From the NCBI GenBank assembly GCA_021648405.1, contig JAKISX010000014.1, positions 1 through 32,031 of the forward strand: 32,031 nt of DNA, read 5' to 3'. Shown here piece after piece: positions 5,911-14,710 of this stretch. Numbering within the stretch: the stretch's first letter is position 1; each line of letters opens with the position of its first letter. The notes beneath the pieces are model-generated. The model worked only from the letters and a program-made list of their open reading frames with translations, was not told where the DNA came from and searched no databases. The translations under genes and the position numbers were made by a program. This DNA is from Sulfurimonas sp. GTDB taxonomy: Bacteria; Campylobacterota; Campylobacteria; Campylobacterales; Sulfurimonadaceae.

Positions 5911-7209
5911 ATGTTAAGATTTGCACCTAGTCCAACTGGTGATATGCACATTGGTAATTTGCGCGTAGCCCTATTTAATTATATTGTTTCAAAACAAAAA
6001 GATGAAGATTTAATTATAAGAATTGAAGATACAGATAAACAAAGAAATATTGAGAGTAAAGATAAAGAGATACTCGATATATTAGAACTGTTTGGCATTG
6101 AGTACTCACAAGTCATTTATCAAAGTGAAAATGTTAGATTTCACTCTGCAATGGCTCTACAGTTAATACATGACAAAAAAGCCTTTAGTTGTTTTTGTTC
6201 TACAGAGTGGCTTGAATCAAAAAGAGAAGAAGCAAAGATCAATAAAAAACCATATAGATATGATGACGCTTGTGCTAATCTTCCTGATGAGCTTGTTATT
6301 GATAACTTAAATCCTTTTACAATTCGCATCAATAGACCTACAAAAAATATTATTATAAAAGACCATATTAAAGGTGATGTATCTTTTAAGCCTGAGGATG
6401 TAGATAGTTTTATCATTATGAGACAAGATAAAACTCCAACATATAACTTTGCTTGTGCAGTTGATGATATGCTTAGCGATATATCTTTAGTGATTCGTGG
6501 TGAAGATCATATGAGTAATACTCCAAAACAAGACCATATTAGAACTTCTCTTAATTATGATAAAAAAATACAGTATGCTCATCTACCTATTATTTTAAAC
6601 GATGATGGTAAAAAAATGAGCAAAAGAGATAACGCTTCAAGTGTTAAGTGGCTGTTAGAAGATGGATTTTTGCCAGAGGCTATTTCAAATTATTTAATAT
6701 TAATGGGAAATAAGCCCCCAAAAGAGATATTTAGTGTAAAAGAAGCTATTGAGTGGTTAAGTCTCGATAATATATCAAAGTCCCCTGCTCGCTTTGATAT
6801 AAATATGCTAAGACATATAAATAATGAGCATCTAAAGCTACTTGATGCTAAAGAACTCTCAAGATATGTTGGATTTGCGGATGCAGAAATTGGTGAACTT
6901 GCAAAAATTTATCTTGAAGAAGCAAGCACAACAAAAGAGCTTAAATCAAAAATAGAGCCTATCTTTGCACAAAAGGTTATTCCTGATGAATTTGCAGAGC
7001 AATCAGCTCAAATAAGTCAAATTATTAAAGATGCGCCCTACTTTGAGCAATACAGTGATTTTAAAAGTTATATAATGAAAGAATCAGGACTTAAAGGTAA
7101 AAACTTTTTTAAACCTCTTCGTATCATCTTAACTGGTGGCGAGCATGGTCCAGATATTGCTATTATCTATAAATATATTAAAAATTATATTGGAGAAATT
7201 ATAAAATGA
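5911..7209 (+). CDS. gltX: Glutamyl-tRNA synthetase, GltX2-like (possibly charging tRNA-Gln)
   Basis: A 432-residue class I aminoacyl-tRNA synthetase. The HIGH-type signature is [11 protein letters not shown] (residues 6-16), and [11 protein letters not shown] (about 234-244) is the KMSKS loop. The Rossmann and anticodon-binding regions follow in usual order. Campylobacterota generally carry two GluRS paralogues. The opening [16 protein letters not shown] and the [20 protein letters not shown] segment resemble, from memory, Helicobacter pylori GluRS2, which makes Glu-tRNA-Gln for later amidation by GatCAB, rather than GluRS1. Whether this protein is tRNA-Gln-specific is inference. The ATG has TAGGA upstream. 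Its stop overlaps the yggT start by 4 nt (ATGA). Confidence 0.93.
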   Translation: MLRFAPSPTGDMHIGNLRVALFNYIVSKQKDEDLIIRIEDTDKQRNIESKDKEILDILELFGIEYSQVIYQSENVRFHSAMALQLIHDKKAFSCFCSTEWLESKREEAKINKKPYRYDDACANLPDELVIDNLNPFTIRINRPTKNIIIKDHIKGDVSFKPEDVDSFIIMRQDKTPTYNFACAVDDMLSDISLVIRGEDHMSNTPKQDHIRTSLNYDKKIQYAHLPIILNDDGKKMSKRDNASSVKWLLEDGFLPEAISNYLILMGNKPPKEIFSVKEAIEWLSLDNISKSPARFDINMLRHINNEHLKLLDAKELSRYVGFADAEIGELAKIYLEEASTTKELKSKIEPIFAQKVIPDEFAEQSAQISQIIKDAPYFEQYSDFKSYIMKESGLKGKNFFKPLRIILTGGEHGPDIAIIYKYIKNYIGEIIK

Positions 7210-7502
7210 GTGAATTAGGAAATACGATAATTGCCTTAGGCGATATCTTTACTAGTCTCATAGGAGTTTATATTTGGGTTGTAATTATTACTGTATTGTT
7301 AAGTTTTGTTAATCCTGACCCACGCAATCCAATAGTGCAATTTTTATATAAAGCAACAAATCCGGCTTACTCTTTTGTAAAAAGATATATAAATACAAAC
7401 CTTGGAGGTCTTGATCTGGCTCCATTAGCAATCATAATGGGACTACAGGTAGTAATGGTTTTATTGAACTATCTATTTTATACGCTTGCTAGCTTAATTT
7501 AA
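7206..7502 (+). CDS. yggT: YggT-family integral membrane protein
   Basis: A 98-residue protein with two hydrophobic segments (about residues 14-36 and 72-96) separated by the family motif, here [20 protein letters not shown], followed by basic residues. YggT/YlmG proteins are small membrane proteins linked to cell-envelope and division functions and to osmotic tolerance; the biochemical role is not established. Its ATG overlaps the gltX stop and slt follows 10 nt later, so the three genes are probably co-transcribed. The same order gltX-yggT-slt is one I recall from Campylobacter jejuni. Confidence 0.85.
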   Translation: MSELGNTIIALGDIFTSLIGVYIWVVIITVLLSFVNPDPRNPIVQFLYKATNPAYSFVKRYINTNLGGLDLAPLAIIMGLQVVMVLLNYLFYTLASLI

Positions 7503-7512
7503 AGAAATATCT

Positions 7513-9132
7513 ATGAAAAAATTCTTTTTTATATTTATAGCTTTTTTGGTATGCGTAGATGCAAGTATCACACTAAAGCAAATAAACTCCAAACCATCTT
7601 CAAGAGCAAAAAATTTCTTGATTTGGCAATATTTAAAACAAGATATTACTGACATTCAGGCAGATATAGCTTACTCGCAAGTTGATGGAGAGCATAATAA
7701 AATACTTTATAGATATGCAAAAAAAACGAAAAACGAAAAAATAAAATATGAAGTTTCATGTAAAAAAACAAAAGATTTAACAAAAATAACTGACACTAAA
7801 TGTCTTGAATTAGCTTTTAGTGCTAAAAAAACTGAAAAATTATCAATAGAGCAAAGAACAAAGTTAATAAATAACTTAAAATCTAGTGATTTTATATCTA
7901 TTTTAGAAATTCAAAACGATGTAAAAATTAATGAATTTTATAAAAAACATGATGCAAAAACTTTTTTAAAACTTTTTAACAAATCTAGCTTTAATTATAG
8001 ATATAAAAATCTAAATCTTAATCTTAATAAAGAGTTTGTAAACTCTTTTACTAACACATATAATACCTCTAATTTTATAAAATTAGTAGTAAATAATGAA
8101 AATTTTAATAAGCTTCAAAAATCTTTATTAAATATAGATGCTAAACAACTTAGCTCGCAGTCAAATTTCTTTTTAGGTCTAAATCAACTAAATCATTTTA
8201 ATACAAAAAAAGCAATTGAGCATTTTTATATAGCTAGAAAAAAAGCAACAACTGCAATACACAGAGATAAAAATAATTTTTGGCTGTATTTAAGTTCTTT
8301 AGAGGAAAAATACTTAAAAAAATTAGTTCATTCAAATGATATAAATATATACAGACTTTATGCAAGTGAGATATATAAAATTGATATAGATAACTATTTT
8401 AGCCATGTGAAAACCAACCCTAATAAAGAGATTAAAAATTTAAATGATCCATTTATATGGGCTGAAATATTATCACAAATAAAGCAAACACCAAAAAATC
8501 AACTAACAGACCTCTCACAACAATATCAACACCAAGAGATGATTCCTGTTCAAAATTTTATACTTCAAAAAGCATCAGGTTATGTTAAGCACGGGTTTAT
8601 AATGCCTTACGATAGGTACATGAAAGAATTATCTATTGATGATAAGGCTTTGGTTTATGCTCTAATGCGTCAAGAGAGTCAATTGATTCCATCTGCAATA
8701 TCTCGCTCATTTGCATTAGGACTTATGCAAATAATGCCATTTGTGACAGATGATATAAGTAAAAGAATAAAAAACCCTATAGATAGTTATAGTGAAATGT
8801 TTAATCCAAAAACCAATATTAGGTATGCAATTAAACATATAAGGTGGATGCAAAAATCACTATATCATCCACTATTTATTGCTTATGGTTACAATGGCGG
8901 AGTTGGTTTTTTTAAGAGATATCTTAAAAATGATAAGTTTGAAAATAAAAAATACGAACCATTTTTAAGTATGGAGATGATGTCAAATAGTGAGAGTAGA
9001 GAGTATGGTAAAAAAGTATTGTCAAATTATATAATATATAAAAAAATAATGGGGCAAGAGGTATCTATTGTTCATCTTTTTGATACATTATTGAAGCCAA
9101 AGTTAACTGATCGTTTCCGAAAGTTAAATTAA
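7513..9132 (+). CDS. slt: Soluble lytic murein transglycosylase (SLT family)
   Basis: A 539-residue periplasmic enzyme that cleaves the MurNAc-GlcNAc bond to leave 1,6-anhydro ends. Residues 1-17 are a signal peptide (KKFFFIFIAFLVCVDAS). A long Lys/Asn-rich helical region (about 20-365), corresponding to the superhelical U/L domains, precedes a C-terminal SLT domain (about 370-510). This domain has LVYALMRQESQLIPSAISRS with catalytic Glu388, ALGLMQIMP, and AYGYNGGVGFFKRYL. It is somewhat shorter than E. coli Slt70. The last 68 bp overlap, antisense, the 3' end of the downstream lipoprotein gene. The translation signal before the ATG is weak (AAAGAAA), suggesting coupling to yggT. Confidence 0.92.
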   Translation: MKKFFFIFIAFLVCVDASITLKQINSKPSSRAKNFLIWQYLKQDITDIQADIAYSQVDGEHNKILYRYAKKTKNEKIKYEVSCKKTKDLTKITDTKCLELAFSAKKTEKLSIEQRTKLINNLKSSDFISILEIQNDVKINEFYKKHDAKTFLKLFNKSSFNYRYKNLNLNLNKEFVNSFTNTYNTSNFIKLVVNNENFNKLQKSLLNIDAKQLSSQSNFFLGLNQLNHFNTKKAIEHFYIARKKATTAIHRDKNNFWLYLSSLEEKYLKKLVHSNDINIYRLYASEIYKIDIDNYFSHVKTNPNKEIKNLNDPFIWAEILSQIKQTPKNQLTDLSQQYQHQEMIPVQNFILQKASGYVKHGFIMPYDRYMKELSIDDKALVYALMRQESQLIPSAISRSFALGLMQIMPFVTDDISKRIKNPIDSYSEMFNPKTNIRYAIKHIRWMQKSLYHPLFIAYGYNGGVGFFKRYLKNDKFENKKYEPFLSMEMMSNSESREYGKKVLSNYIIYKKIMGQEVSIVHLFDTLLKPKLTDRFRKLN

Positions 9133-9529
9133 TTACTTTGCCCGTTTCTTCAAATGATACTAAATAATATTTACTCCATTTATTTCTTTCATTGACAAGT
9201 TTGGAAAATTTATTATCATTACTAAGTTTTTCAATTTCTAGAGGGCTGTTTTTATTTAATTCAATCACATAATTTTCTTTATTTTGTGTATCTTTGAGAT
9301 AGATAGATATATAAAAGTATTCATTTTTATTATACTTATCTGGGTATATTTCATTTAGGTATATAGATGAAAATGTACCAATAATTTTATTGTTTTTAAC
9401 TAATTTTGTTTTTTTAAAATATTGCGCGCTCAATTGTTGTTCTAAATTCATATCAAAATTTGAAAATGCTTTTTTATGCGAACATCCGCTTAAAATTAAT
9501 AATGCTAAAAATAAAACAATATATTTCAT
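9065..9529 (-). CDS. Small lipoprotein, unknown function
   Basis: A 154-residue protein with a type II signal peptide, KYIVLFLALLILSGC, whose lipobox is LSGC; the mature protein begins at that Cys. The rest is polar and likely beta-rich (KNNKIIGTFSSIYLNEIYPD and later segments) without a known motif. The start at 9529 is chosen because AGAGGA lies 6-7 nt upstream; the ATG at 9535 touches that site and would have no spacing. It runs opposite to the flanking genes and converges on slt with a 68-bp overlap. In Campylobacter jejuni I recall a lipoprotein gene in the same inverted position between slt and mobB, which suggests a conserved arrangement. Confidence 0.85.
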   Translation of the reverse strand: MKYIVLFLALLILSGCSHKKAFSNFDMNLEQQLSAQYFKKTKLVKNNKIIGTFSSIYLNEIYPDKYNKNEYFYISIYLKDTQNKENYVIELNKNSPLEIEKLSNDNKFSKLVNERNKWSKYYLVSFEETGKVINLTFGNDQLTLASIMYQKDEQ

Positions 9530-9620
9530 CCACATTCCTCTAAAATAGTTGAAGAAATTATATCTTATTAAACTACCTTTTTGTATAATCTATTAAATTT
9601 TTAAAAATAAAGATATTAAA

Positions 9621-10124
9621 TTGAAAAAAAGATTAGCAGTAGCTTTTACAGGACCATCAAATAGCGGAAAAACTACCCTTATACTAAAGGTAGCTAGAAA
9701 ACTAATACATGAATACTCAAAAAAAGTAGCAATTATAAAACATGACCCTAGTGATAAAGCAAGATTTGACAAGGCTGGTAAAGATAGCTATAAATTTAGC
9801 GATACAGGAGCAGAGGTTATTGTAACCTCCCCTACTAGAACAACCTACTTCTCTCAGCGCCATAATGAACTCGATGAGATGATTAGGTTATTTGATAAAT
9901 TTGATATTCTTTTAGTTGAGGGGCTGAAAAATCTTCCACTACCAAGAATAAGTGTATTTAGAGATAGGCTTGATGTTGATTATTTTAGCTATATGAATGC
10001 ATTGGCAACTGATGGCAGTATAAATTTAGATGATTACGATTTGCCACAGAACATAGATGTAATTGACCTTAATAATAGTGATGAAATTATATCTTGGATA
10101 TTAAATAATGCCAAAGAAGTATAA
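9621..10124 (+). CDS. mobB: Molybdopterin-guanine dinucleotide biosynthesis protein B
   Basis: A 167-residue P-loop protein. The Walker A is TGPSNSGKTTL (residues 10-20), then VAIIKHDPSDKARFDKAGKD and DTGAEVIVTSP, typical of MobB with its KHD motif. FDILLVEGLKNLPLPRI is the Walker B region and following loop. MobB is a GTP-binding adaptor that assists MobA in attaching GMP to molybdopterin for DMSO-reductase-family enzymes such as periplasmic nitrate reductase or formate dehydrogenase. The start is TTG at 9621; no ATG fits before the Walker A motif, and the ribosome site is weak (AAAG). No other cofactor genes are near. fbp follows 19 nt downstream. Confidence 0.88.
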   Translation: MKKRLAVAFTGPSNSGKTTLILKVARKLIHEYSKKVAIIKHDPSDKARFDKAGKDSYKFSDTGAEVIVTSPTRTTYFSQRHNELDEMIRLFDKFDILLVEGLKNLPLPRISVFRDRLDVDYFSYMNALATDGSINLDDYDLPQNIDVIDLNNSDEIISWILNNAKEV

Positions 10125-10143
10125 TAAAGAAAGGTTTAGATAG

Positions 10144-10983
10144 ATGACAGATATATTTGATGCAATTCAAAGAAGTGCAAAAAGAATTAAAAAAGCTATA
10201 GATATTAAAGATATAGGTTATTCTAATCAAGCTAATAGTTCTGGAGAAACTCAGCTTCAGCTTGATATTCAATGTGATATGATTATAGAAGAGGAATTTT
10301 CACAAATTAGTTCTATTCATACTATTGCAAGTGAAGAAAAAGAAAAAGAGATGCTTTTTCATAAACAAGGTAAATATTATATCGCGTATGATCCATTAGA
10401 TGGGTCATCATTGATAGATGTTAATCTTAGTGTTGGTACTATTTATGGTATATACGAAGGTGGTTTTGGGGCTGATAAAATGGTAGCATCTTGTTATGTG
10501 GTTCATGGTCCAAGAGTTGAGATGGTATTTGCTCACAATAAAGTAAAATTACATCTACTTCAAGGTGAAAACTGGGAGTTTATAAAAGAGATTCATTTAA
10601 CACAAAAAGGTAAGATTATGGCTCCTGGTGGGACACAACAAAACTGGACTAAATATCATAAAGAGATGATAGATGGTTTTTTTGCAGATGGGTACAGATT
10701 AAGGTATTCGGGTGGTATGGTTCCAGACTTGCACCAACTACTTTTAAAAGGTGGCGGACTTTTTAGTTATCCCTCTACAAGCGATAAACCAGATGGAAAA
10801 CTTCGTAAACTTTTTGAAATATTTCCATTTGCGTTTATTTACAAAATTGCTGGTGGCGGAGCAATAGATGGTAAAAATGATTTAATGGATATTGATTGCA
10901 AACATATTCACGATACTTCACCTTGTTTTTTTGGTTCAAACTATGAGATAGAGAAAGTAAAAGAAGTTTATGCAAGTAACTAG
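10144..10983 (+). CDS. fbp: Fructose-1,6-bisphosphatase, class I
   Basis: A 279-residue cytoplasmic phosphatase that makes fructose 6-phosphate for gluconeogenesis. Metal-binding motifs are visible: SEEKEKEM (about 60-67) and [20 protein letters not shown] (about 82-101). [30 protein letters not shown] and [19 protein letters not shown] follow in class I order. It is shorter than the E. coli enzyme (332) but of normal length for this phylum. AAAGG precedes the ATG. The last 14 nt overlap the next small gene. An autotroph or gluconeogenic lifestyle needs this enzyme, consistent with the reductive-TCA genes at the left end. Confidence 0.93.
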   Translation: MTDIFDAIQRSAKRIKKAIDIKDIGYSNQANSSGETQLQLDIQCDMIIEEEFSQISSIHTIASEEKEKEMLFHKQGKYYIAYDPLDGSSLIDVNLSVGTIYGIYEGGFGADKMVASCYVVHGPRVEMVFAHNKVKLHLLQGENWEFIKEIHLTQKGKIMAPGGTQQNWTKYHKEMIDGFFADGYRLRYSGGMVPDLHQLLLKGGGLFSYPSTSDKPDGKLRKLFEIFPFAFIYKIAGGGAIDGKNDLMDIDCKHIHDTSPCFFGSNYEIEKVKEVYASN

Positions 10984-11176
10984 TGAGGTTGAACTAGATA
11001 AGTTTGAAATACATCTTGAGGGCATGATAAAAAAAATATCACTATGCCAAGAGGAAAAAAATTTAAAGAGTTGTAGTGATTGTGAGTCTTACTTTGGATG
11101 CAAGATAAGAGATGACTATGTAAAGTCAGTTTATAATAGTATGTCAAAAGGTGATACTGGCGGATTTGAGTTTTAA
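10970..11176 (+). CDS. Small four-cysteine protein, unknown function
   Basis: A 68-residue cytoplasmic protein with a helical N-terminal half and a cysteine cluster C26-x8-C35-x2-C38-x5-C44 ([20 protein letters not shown] then C), ending in a polar GDTGGFEF tail. The spacing suggests a metal site, but no named family is recognised. It starts inside the fbp 3' end (14-nt overlap), so the two are translationally coupled. I recall a short gene between fbp and metG in Campylobacter jejuni, which argues that it is real and conserved. A hairpin-rich leader and metG follow. Confidence 0.8.
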   Translation: MQVTSEVELDKFEIHLEGMIKKISLCQEEKNLKSCSDCESYFGCKIRDDYVKSVYNSMSKGDTGGFEF

Positions 11177-11186
11177 TTATATGTAC

Positions 11187-11270
11187 GCATAAGCAATAAA
11201 GTCACTTATGCTGCGTTAACACTAAGTTCTCTTCAGCAGAGAGCTCAAGCGACTAGTCGCTTTTATATTT
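11187..11270 (+). terminator. Three tandem stem-loops before metG, the last terminator-like
   Basis: GCATAAG (11187-11193) pairs with CTTATGC (11205-11211). AGTTCTCT (11225-11232) pairs with AGAGAGCT (11238-11245), including a G-T pair. AAGCGACTAGTCGCTT (11247-11262) is a perfect 16-bp palindrome leading into TTTTATATTT. The last element resembles a rho-independent terminator for the fbp unit. It ends under 20 nt before the metG ribosome site, leaving no room for a new promoter, so it may instead attenuate or process a transcript that continues into metG. Confidence 0.5.
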
Positions 11271-11287
11271 AAAAAAGGAAAATAATT

Positions 11288-13207
11288 TTGAATAAATATA
11301 TAACTACACCAATATACTATGTAAATGGCGAAGCACACATTGGGCATGCTTATACAACTTTTATAGCTGATACAGTAGCTAGATACGAAAGATTAAAAGG
11401 CAATAAAACTTATTTTTTAACGGGCACTGATGAGCACGGACAAAAAATAGAAGAATCAGCTAAAAAAAATTCTAAGCCTATTCAAGAATTTGCTGATGAG
11501 ATAAGCGCAACGTTTAAAAATCTTTGGGATGAACTTAACATTAGTTACAGTAAATTTATTCGAACTACAGATGAAGACCATATGGTTGGTGTAAAAAAAG
11601 CATTTGAAGTTATGTATAATAAAGGTGATATATATAAAGATTTTTATGAGGGTCATTACTGTGTAAGTTGTGAAACATTTTTTCCTGAAACTCAACTGAT
11701 AGATGGTGAATTTTGTCCAGATTGTGGACGCACAACCAATGTAGTTAAGGAGGAAAGTTATTTTTTTAGACTCTCAAACTACGAAGATAAACTTTTAAAA
11801 TATTATGAAGACAATCCAGATTTTGTACTTCCTTGCTCAAGAATTAATGAGGTTAAAAATTTTGTTAAAAGTGGGCTTAGAGATCTGTCCGTAACAAGAA
11901 CTTCATTTACTTGGGGTGTAAAATTACCAGACTTTATGGGTGATGATAAACATGTAATGTATGTATGGCTTGATGCTTTAATGAATTATATTACAGCACT
12001 TGGATATGGAAAAGATGAAGAAAATATGGAATTTTGGCCTGCTTCAACGCAGTTTGTTGGAAAAGATATACTTCGTTTTCATGCTATATATTGGCCAGCA
12101 TTTCTAATGAGTCTTGATTTGCCTTTGCCTAAACATATTGGTGTCCATGGTTGGTGGACTAGAGATGGCGAAAAAATGAGCAAATCAAAAGGTAATGTAG
12201 TTGCGCCTAAAGATGTTGCTGATACTTATGGAGCTGAAAACTTAAGATATTTCATGCTTCGCGAAGTTCCTTTTGGTCAAGATGGAGACTTCTCTCAAAG
12301 AGCACTGATTGATAGAATAAACTCAGAACTTAGTAATGATTTAGGTAATTTACTAAATCGTATTATTGGTATGAGTGGGAAATATTCTGATTTTCTTATA
12401 GATAGCATAGATGTACAAAAGTATCATTCTAAAGAGATAGAATCTATGAATAAAATTATAGATTCATTAGATGGGTTTATGCAAAACTTACAAATACATC
12501 GTTATCTTGAGGAGTTATGGAAATTATTTTCCCTTGGAAATGGTGTTATACAAGAGTTTGAACCTTGGGTTAAGATGAAAGAAGATAAAAAAGATGAAGC
12601 ACTCGCTACAGTTGCTTTAGTAGCAAATATATTAGCTAAAGCAGCCATAATGCTATCTCCTGCAATGCCTAAAACAACAGCTATAATTGCTGATACTCTT
12701 AATTTTGAAATAAATAATGAAAGCTATATAGAATTAATTTGCAATAAAAAACTATTAAAATTATTTAATATTAAAAAAACAGAACCTTTATTTCCTCGCA
12801 TAGATGAGCCTTTGATGCCTGAAGCTCCTCTTCAAGAGCCAAATAAAGATGAATCAAATAAAGAGAAAAAGGAAGACGATGGGCTTATAGAGATTGGTCA
12901 ATTTTTTGAAACTTCTTTAAAGGTTGGTACAATCATAGAGGCTGAGATAGTTCCAAAAAGTTCAAAGCTTTTAAAACTTCAAGTAGATTTAGGTGAAGAC
13001 AAATTAAGACAAGTGGTTGCTGGAATTAGAAAATCATACTCCGTAGAGGATCTCATTGGCACTCAAGCGTGTGTAGTGGCTAACTTAAAACCTGCCAAAT
13101 TAATGGGGATGTTATCAGAGGGAATGCTGCTTGCTGCTAAGGATGATGAGGGTTTATCACTTATTAGACCTGAGAGACCTAAAAAAGCTGGTACTCCTAT
13201 TGGATGA
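11288..13207 (+). CDS. metG: Methionyl-tRNA synthetase with C-terminal tRNA-binding domain
   Basis: A 639-residue class I synthetase. The N-terminus NKYITTPIYYVNGEAHIGHA gives HIGH at 17-20. A zinc-binding knot has C125, C128, C143 and C146. KMSKS is at about 296-300 (GEKMSKSKGN). The anticodon-binding helical domain runs to about 510, and the C-terminal EMAPII/Trbp111-like domain (about 535-639) includes VGTIIEAEIVPKSSKLLKLQ and LKPAKLMGMLSEGMLLAA. A low-complexity acidic/Lys linker (about 515-532) joins them. The start is TTG at 11288, supported by AAAGGAAAA upstream and the fixed family N-terminus. The stop overlaps the next gene (ATGA). Confidence 0.96.
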   Translation: MNKYITTPIYYVNGEAHIGHAYTTFIADTVARYERLKGNKTYFLTGTDEHGQKIEESAKKNSKPIQEFADEISATFKNLWDELNISYSKFIRTTDEDHMVGVKKAFEVMYNKGDIYKDFYEGHYCVSCETFFPETQLIDGEFCPDCGRTTNVVKEESYFFRLSNYEDKLLKYYEDNPDFVLPCSRINEVKNFVKSGLRDLSVTRTSFTWGVKLPDFMGDDKHVMYVWLDALMNYITALGYGKDEENMEFWPASTQFVGKDILRFHAIYWPAFLMSLDLPLPKHIGVHGWWTRDGEKMSKSKGNVVAPKDVADTYGAENLRYFMLREVPFGQDGDFSQRALIDRINSELSNDLGNLLNRIIGMSGKYSDFLIDSIDVQKYHSKEIESMNKIIDSLDGFMQNLQIHRYLEELWKLFSLGNGVIQEFEPWVKMKEDKKDEALATVALVANILAKAAIMLSPAMPKTTAIIADTLNFEINNESYIELICNKKLLKLFNIKKTEPLFPRIDEPLMPEAPLQEPNKDESNKEKKEDDGLIEIGQFFETSLKVGTIIEAEIVPKSSKLLKLQVDLGEDKLRQVVAGIRKSYSVEDLIGTQACVVANLKPAKLMGMLSEGMLLAAKDDEGLSLIRPERPKKAGTPIG

Positions 13208-14196
13208 GACTAGAAAATGTACTTGCCCTTACACATGCCTCACTAATTAATGAACCTTGTGTAAGTGATTTCAATAATATTGTTTTCGATGTAAAAAAAG
13301 TAAATCGTGGTGATTTGTTTATTGCAATAAACCATGACGAGATAAATCAAGCAGTACAAAACGGAGCCTATGGAATAGTATTTGATAAACCGACTCAAAT
13401 TATTGATTCTGAAATAGCTTGGATAGAGACAAAAAATATTGAAGATGCTTTAAAAAGATTACTTAGATTTCGTTTGATAGAAAAAGAGGTAGTTGTTTAT
13501 GAATGTGATGAAATTATCCTTAAGTTAGCTATGCAATGTTCTACGGATTCAAATTTTATAGTAGTTAATGGCGACATACAAAAGCTATATAAAAATTTAT
13601 GGCATATAGGCAACAGAAGCACCCTGCTCTTTTGTTCAGATTTGATTGATGAAAATCTTTTTGTGAATATAAAATCAATTCCAAAAAATATTATCCAAAA
13701 AATAACAATAATGGAACAGACCTTATTTGAAACATCTTTTATATATGAAAATAAATTTTATGAAAGACAATTAATTTCTCCTTTTTTTATCCCTTATTTA
13801 GAAAAATTATTTCATCTGTATAGATCGTTGAAAATAAATTTTAAGCTTAAAAAATTCACCCCTATTGAAAATTTCGAAGCTGTATTTACAAATAAAAAAT
13901 TTGAGATAAAAGAGTTTGGCTCTAGTGATTGTGTACTTATTTTTGAGCCAAATATTAAGCTTGTTAAGCAGGGAATGGATTATTTACAAAATCGTGCACC
14001 ATGGGCAAATATTATATATATAATTCCACAGACTATGAAATCAAATCATCTTAACACCTTTATCTATGAGCAAAAAAATGAAATAATAGATATTTTAAAA
14101 AAAAATAAATTCAACTTTGCATTTATTGTTGGTGCCGATAAAAATATACTCCATATTGCTAAATCTAATCAAAAACAATTAATACTAGAATTTTAA
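13204..14196 (+). CDS. Mur-ligase-like protein lacking the ATP P-loop
   Basis: A 330-residue protein whose first ~95 residues resemble the N-terminal UDP-binding domain of MurE/MurF: FDVKKVNRGDLFIAINHDE matches the DSRKVKxGDLFxA motif, followed by AVQNGAYGIVFDKP and WIETKNIEDALKRLLRF. The expected Gly-x-x-Gly-Lys-Thr ATP loop after this domain is missing, and total length is well below the 450-490 residues of MurF. A C-terminal part (IFEPNIKLVKQGMDYLQNRA) faintly recalls the MurF DSYNANP region. It may be a degenerate, non-catalytic paralogue, perhaps with a regulatory or scaffolding role. Coupling to metG (4-nt overlap) is clear. I cannot assign a function. Confidence 0.75.
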   Translation: MRLENVLALTHASLINEPCVSDFNNIVFDVKKVNRGDLFIAINHDEINQAVQNGAYGIVFDKPTQIIDSEIAWIETKNIEDALKRLLRFRLIEKEVVVYECDEIILKLAMQCSTDSNFIVVNGDIQKLYKNLWHIGNRSTLLFCSDLIDENLFVNIKSIPKNIIQKITIMEQTLFETSFIYENKFYERQLISPFFIPYLEKLFHLYRSLKINFKLKKFTPIENFEAVFTNKKFEIKEFGSSDCVLIFEPNIKLVKQGMDYLQNRAPWANIIYIIPQTMKSNHLNTFIYEQKNEIIDILKKNKFNFAFIVGADKNILHIAKSNQKQLILEF

Positions 14197-14313
14197 CAGC
14201 TATTTTATTTAAATTGCGATAACACTATAATAATAATTTTAATATTACACAGATTTAAGCTAACATTATTAAAATAAATATTATAGTACAATATTAAAAA
14301 AAAGGTGCTATTT

Positions 14314-14709
14314 ATGGAAAAAGAAGTATTTTTAGATGACAAAGCTTTTTTAGTATCTGAGACAGATAAAAATGGAATAATTAGTTTTGCAAATGATGAG
14401 TTTTGCAAATATGCAGGATATACTATTGAAGAATTGATTAATGAACCACATAACATAGTTAGACATGCGGATATGCCTCGTGCAGCATTTAAAGACCTAT
14501 GGGGTACCGTAAAAAAAGGCAATATCTGGAGAGGATTTGTAAAAAATAAAGTAAAAGATGGTGGATATTACTGGGTATATGCAACAGTATATCCTTTTAC
14601 ATCTTGTAATGGTTCAAGAGGATATATCTCTTGTAGAAAAAAAGCTTCAAAAAATGAAGTTGAAGAATATACAAAACTGTATAAACAAATGAAACTAAAG
14701 GAAAACTAA
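14314..14709 (+). CDS. Aer/CetB-type PAS-domain redox sensor
   Basis: A 131-residue, single PAS domain protein. The sequence shows [20 protein letters not shown], then [17 protein letters not shown] and [20 protein letters not shown], matching the FAD-binding PAS domain of Aer, in which the NIVRHxDMP segment is characteristic. Unlike E. coli Aer it has no HAMP or signalling domain; it resembles the split CetB/CetA arrangement of Campylobacter, where a PAS protein partners with a separate membrane chemoreceptor. The start is ATG 14314 with AAAGG (14301-14305) 8 nt upstream; a GTG at 14305 would overlap that site. The chemoreceptor gene begins 1 nt after its stop. Confidence 0.88.
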   Translation: MEKEVFLDDKAFLVSETDKNGIISFANDEFCKYAGYTIEELINEPHNIVRHADMPRAAFKDLWGTVKKGNIWRGFVKNKVKDGGYYWVYATVYPFTSCNGSRGYISCRKKASKNEVEEYTKLYKQMKLKEN

Positions 14710-14710
14710 G

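Noticed and set aside
14205-14522. A 105-codon minus-strand frame.
   Set aside because: Antisense to the PAS gene and its AT-rich upstream region; the plus strand has a ribosome site and a well-conserved PAS domain.
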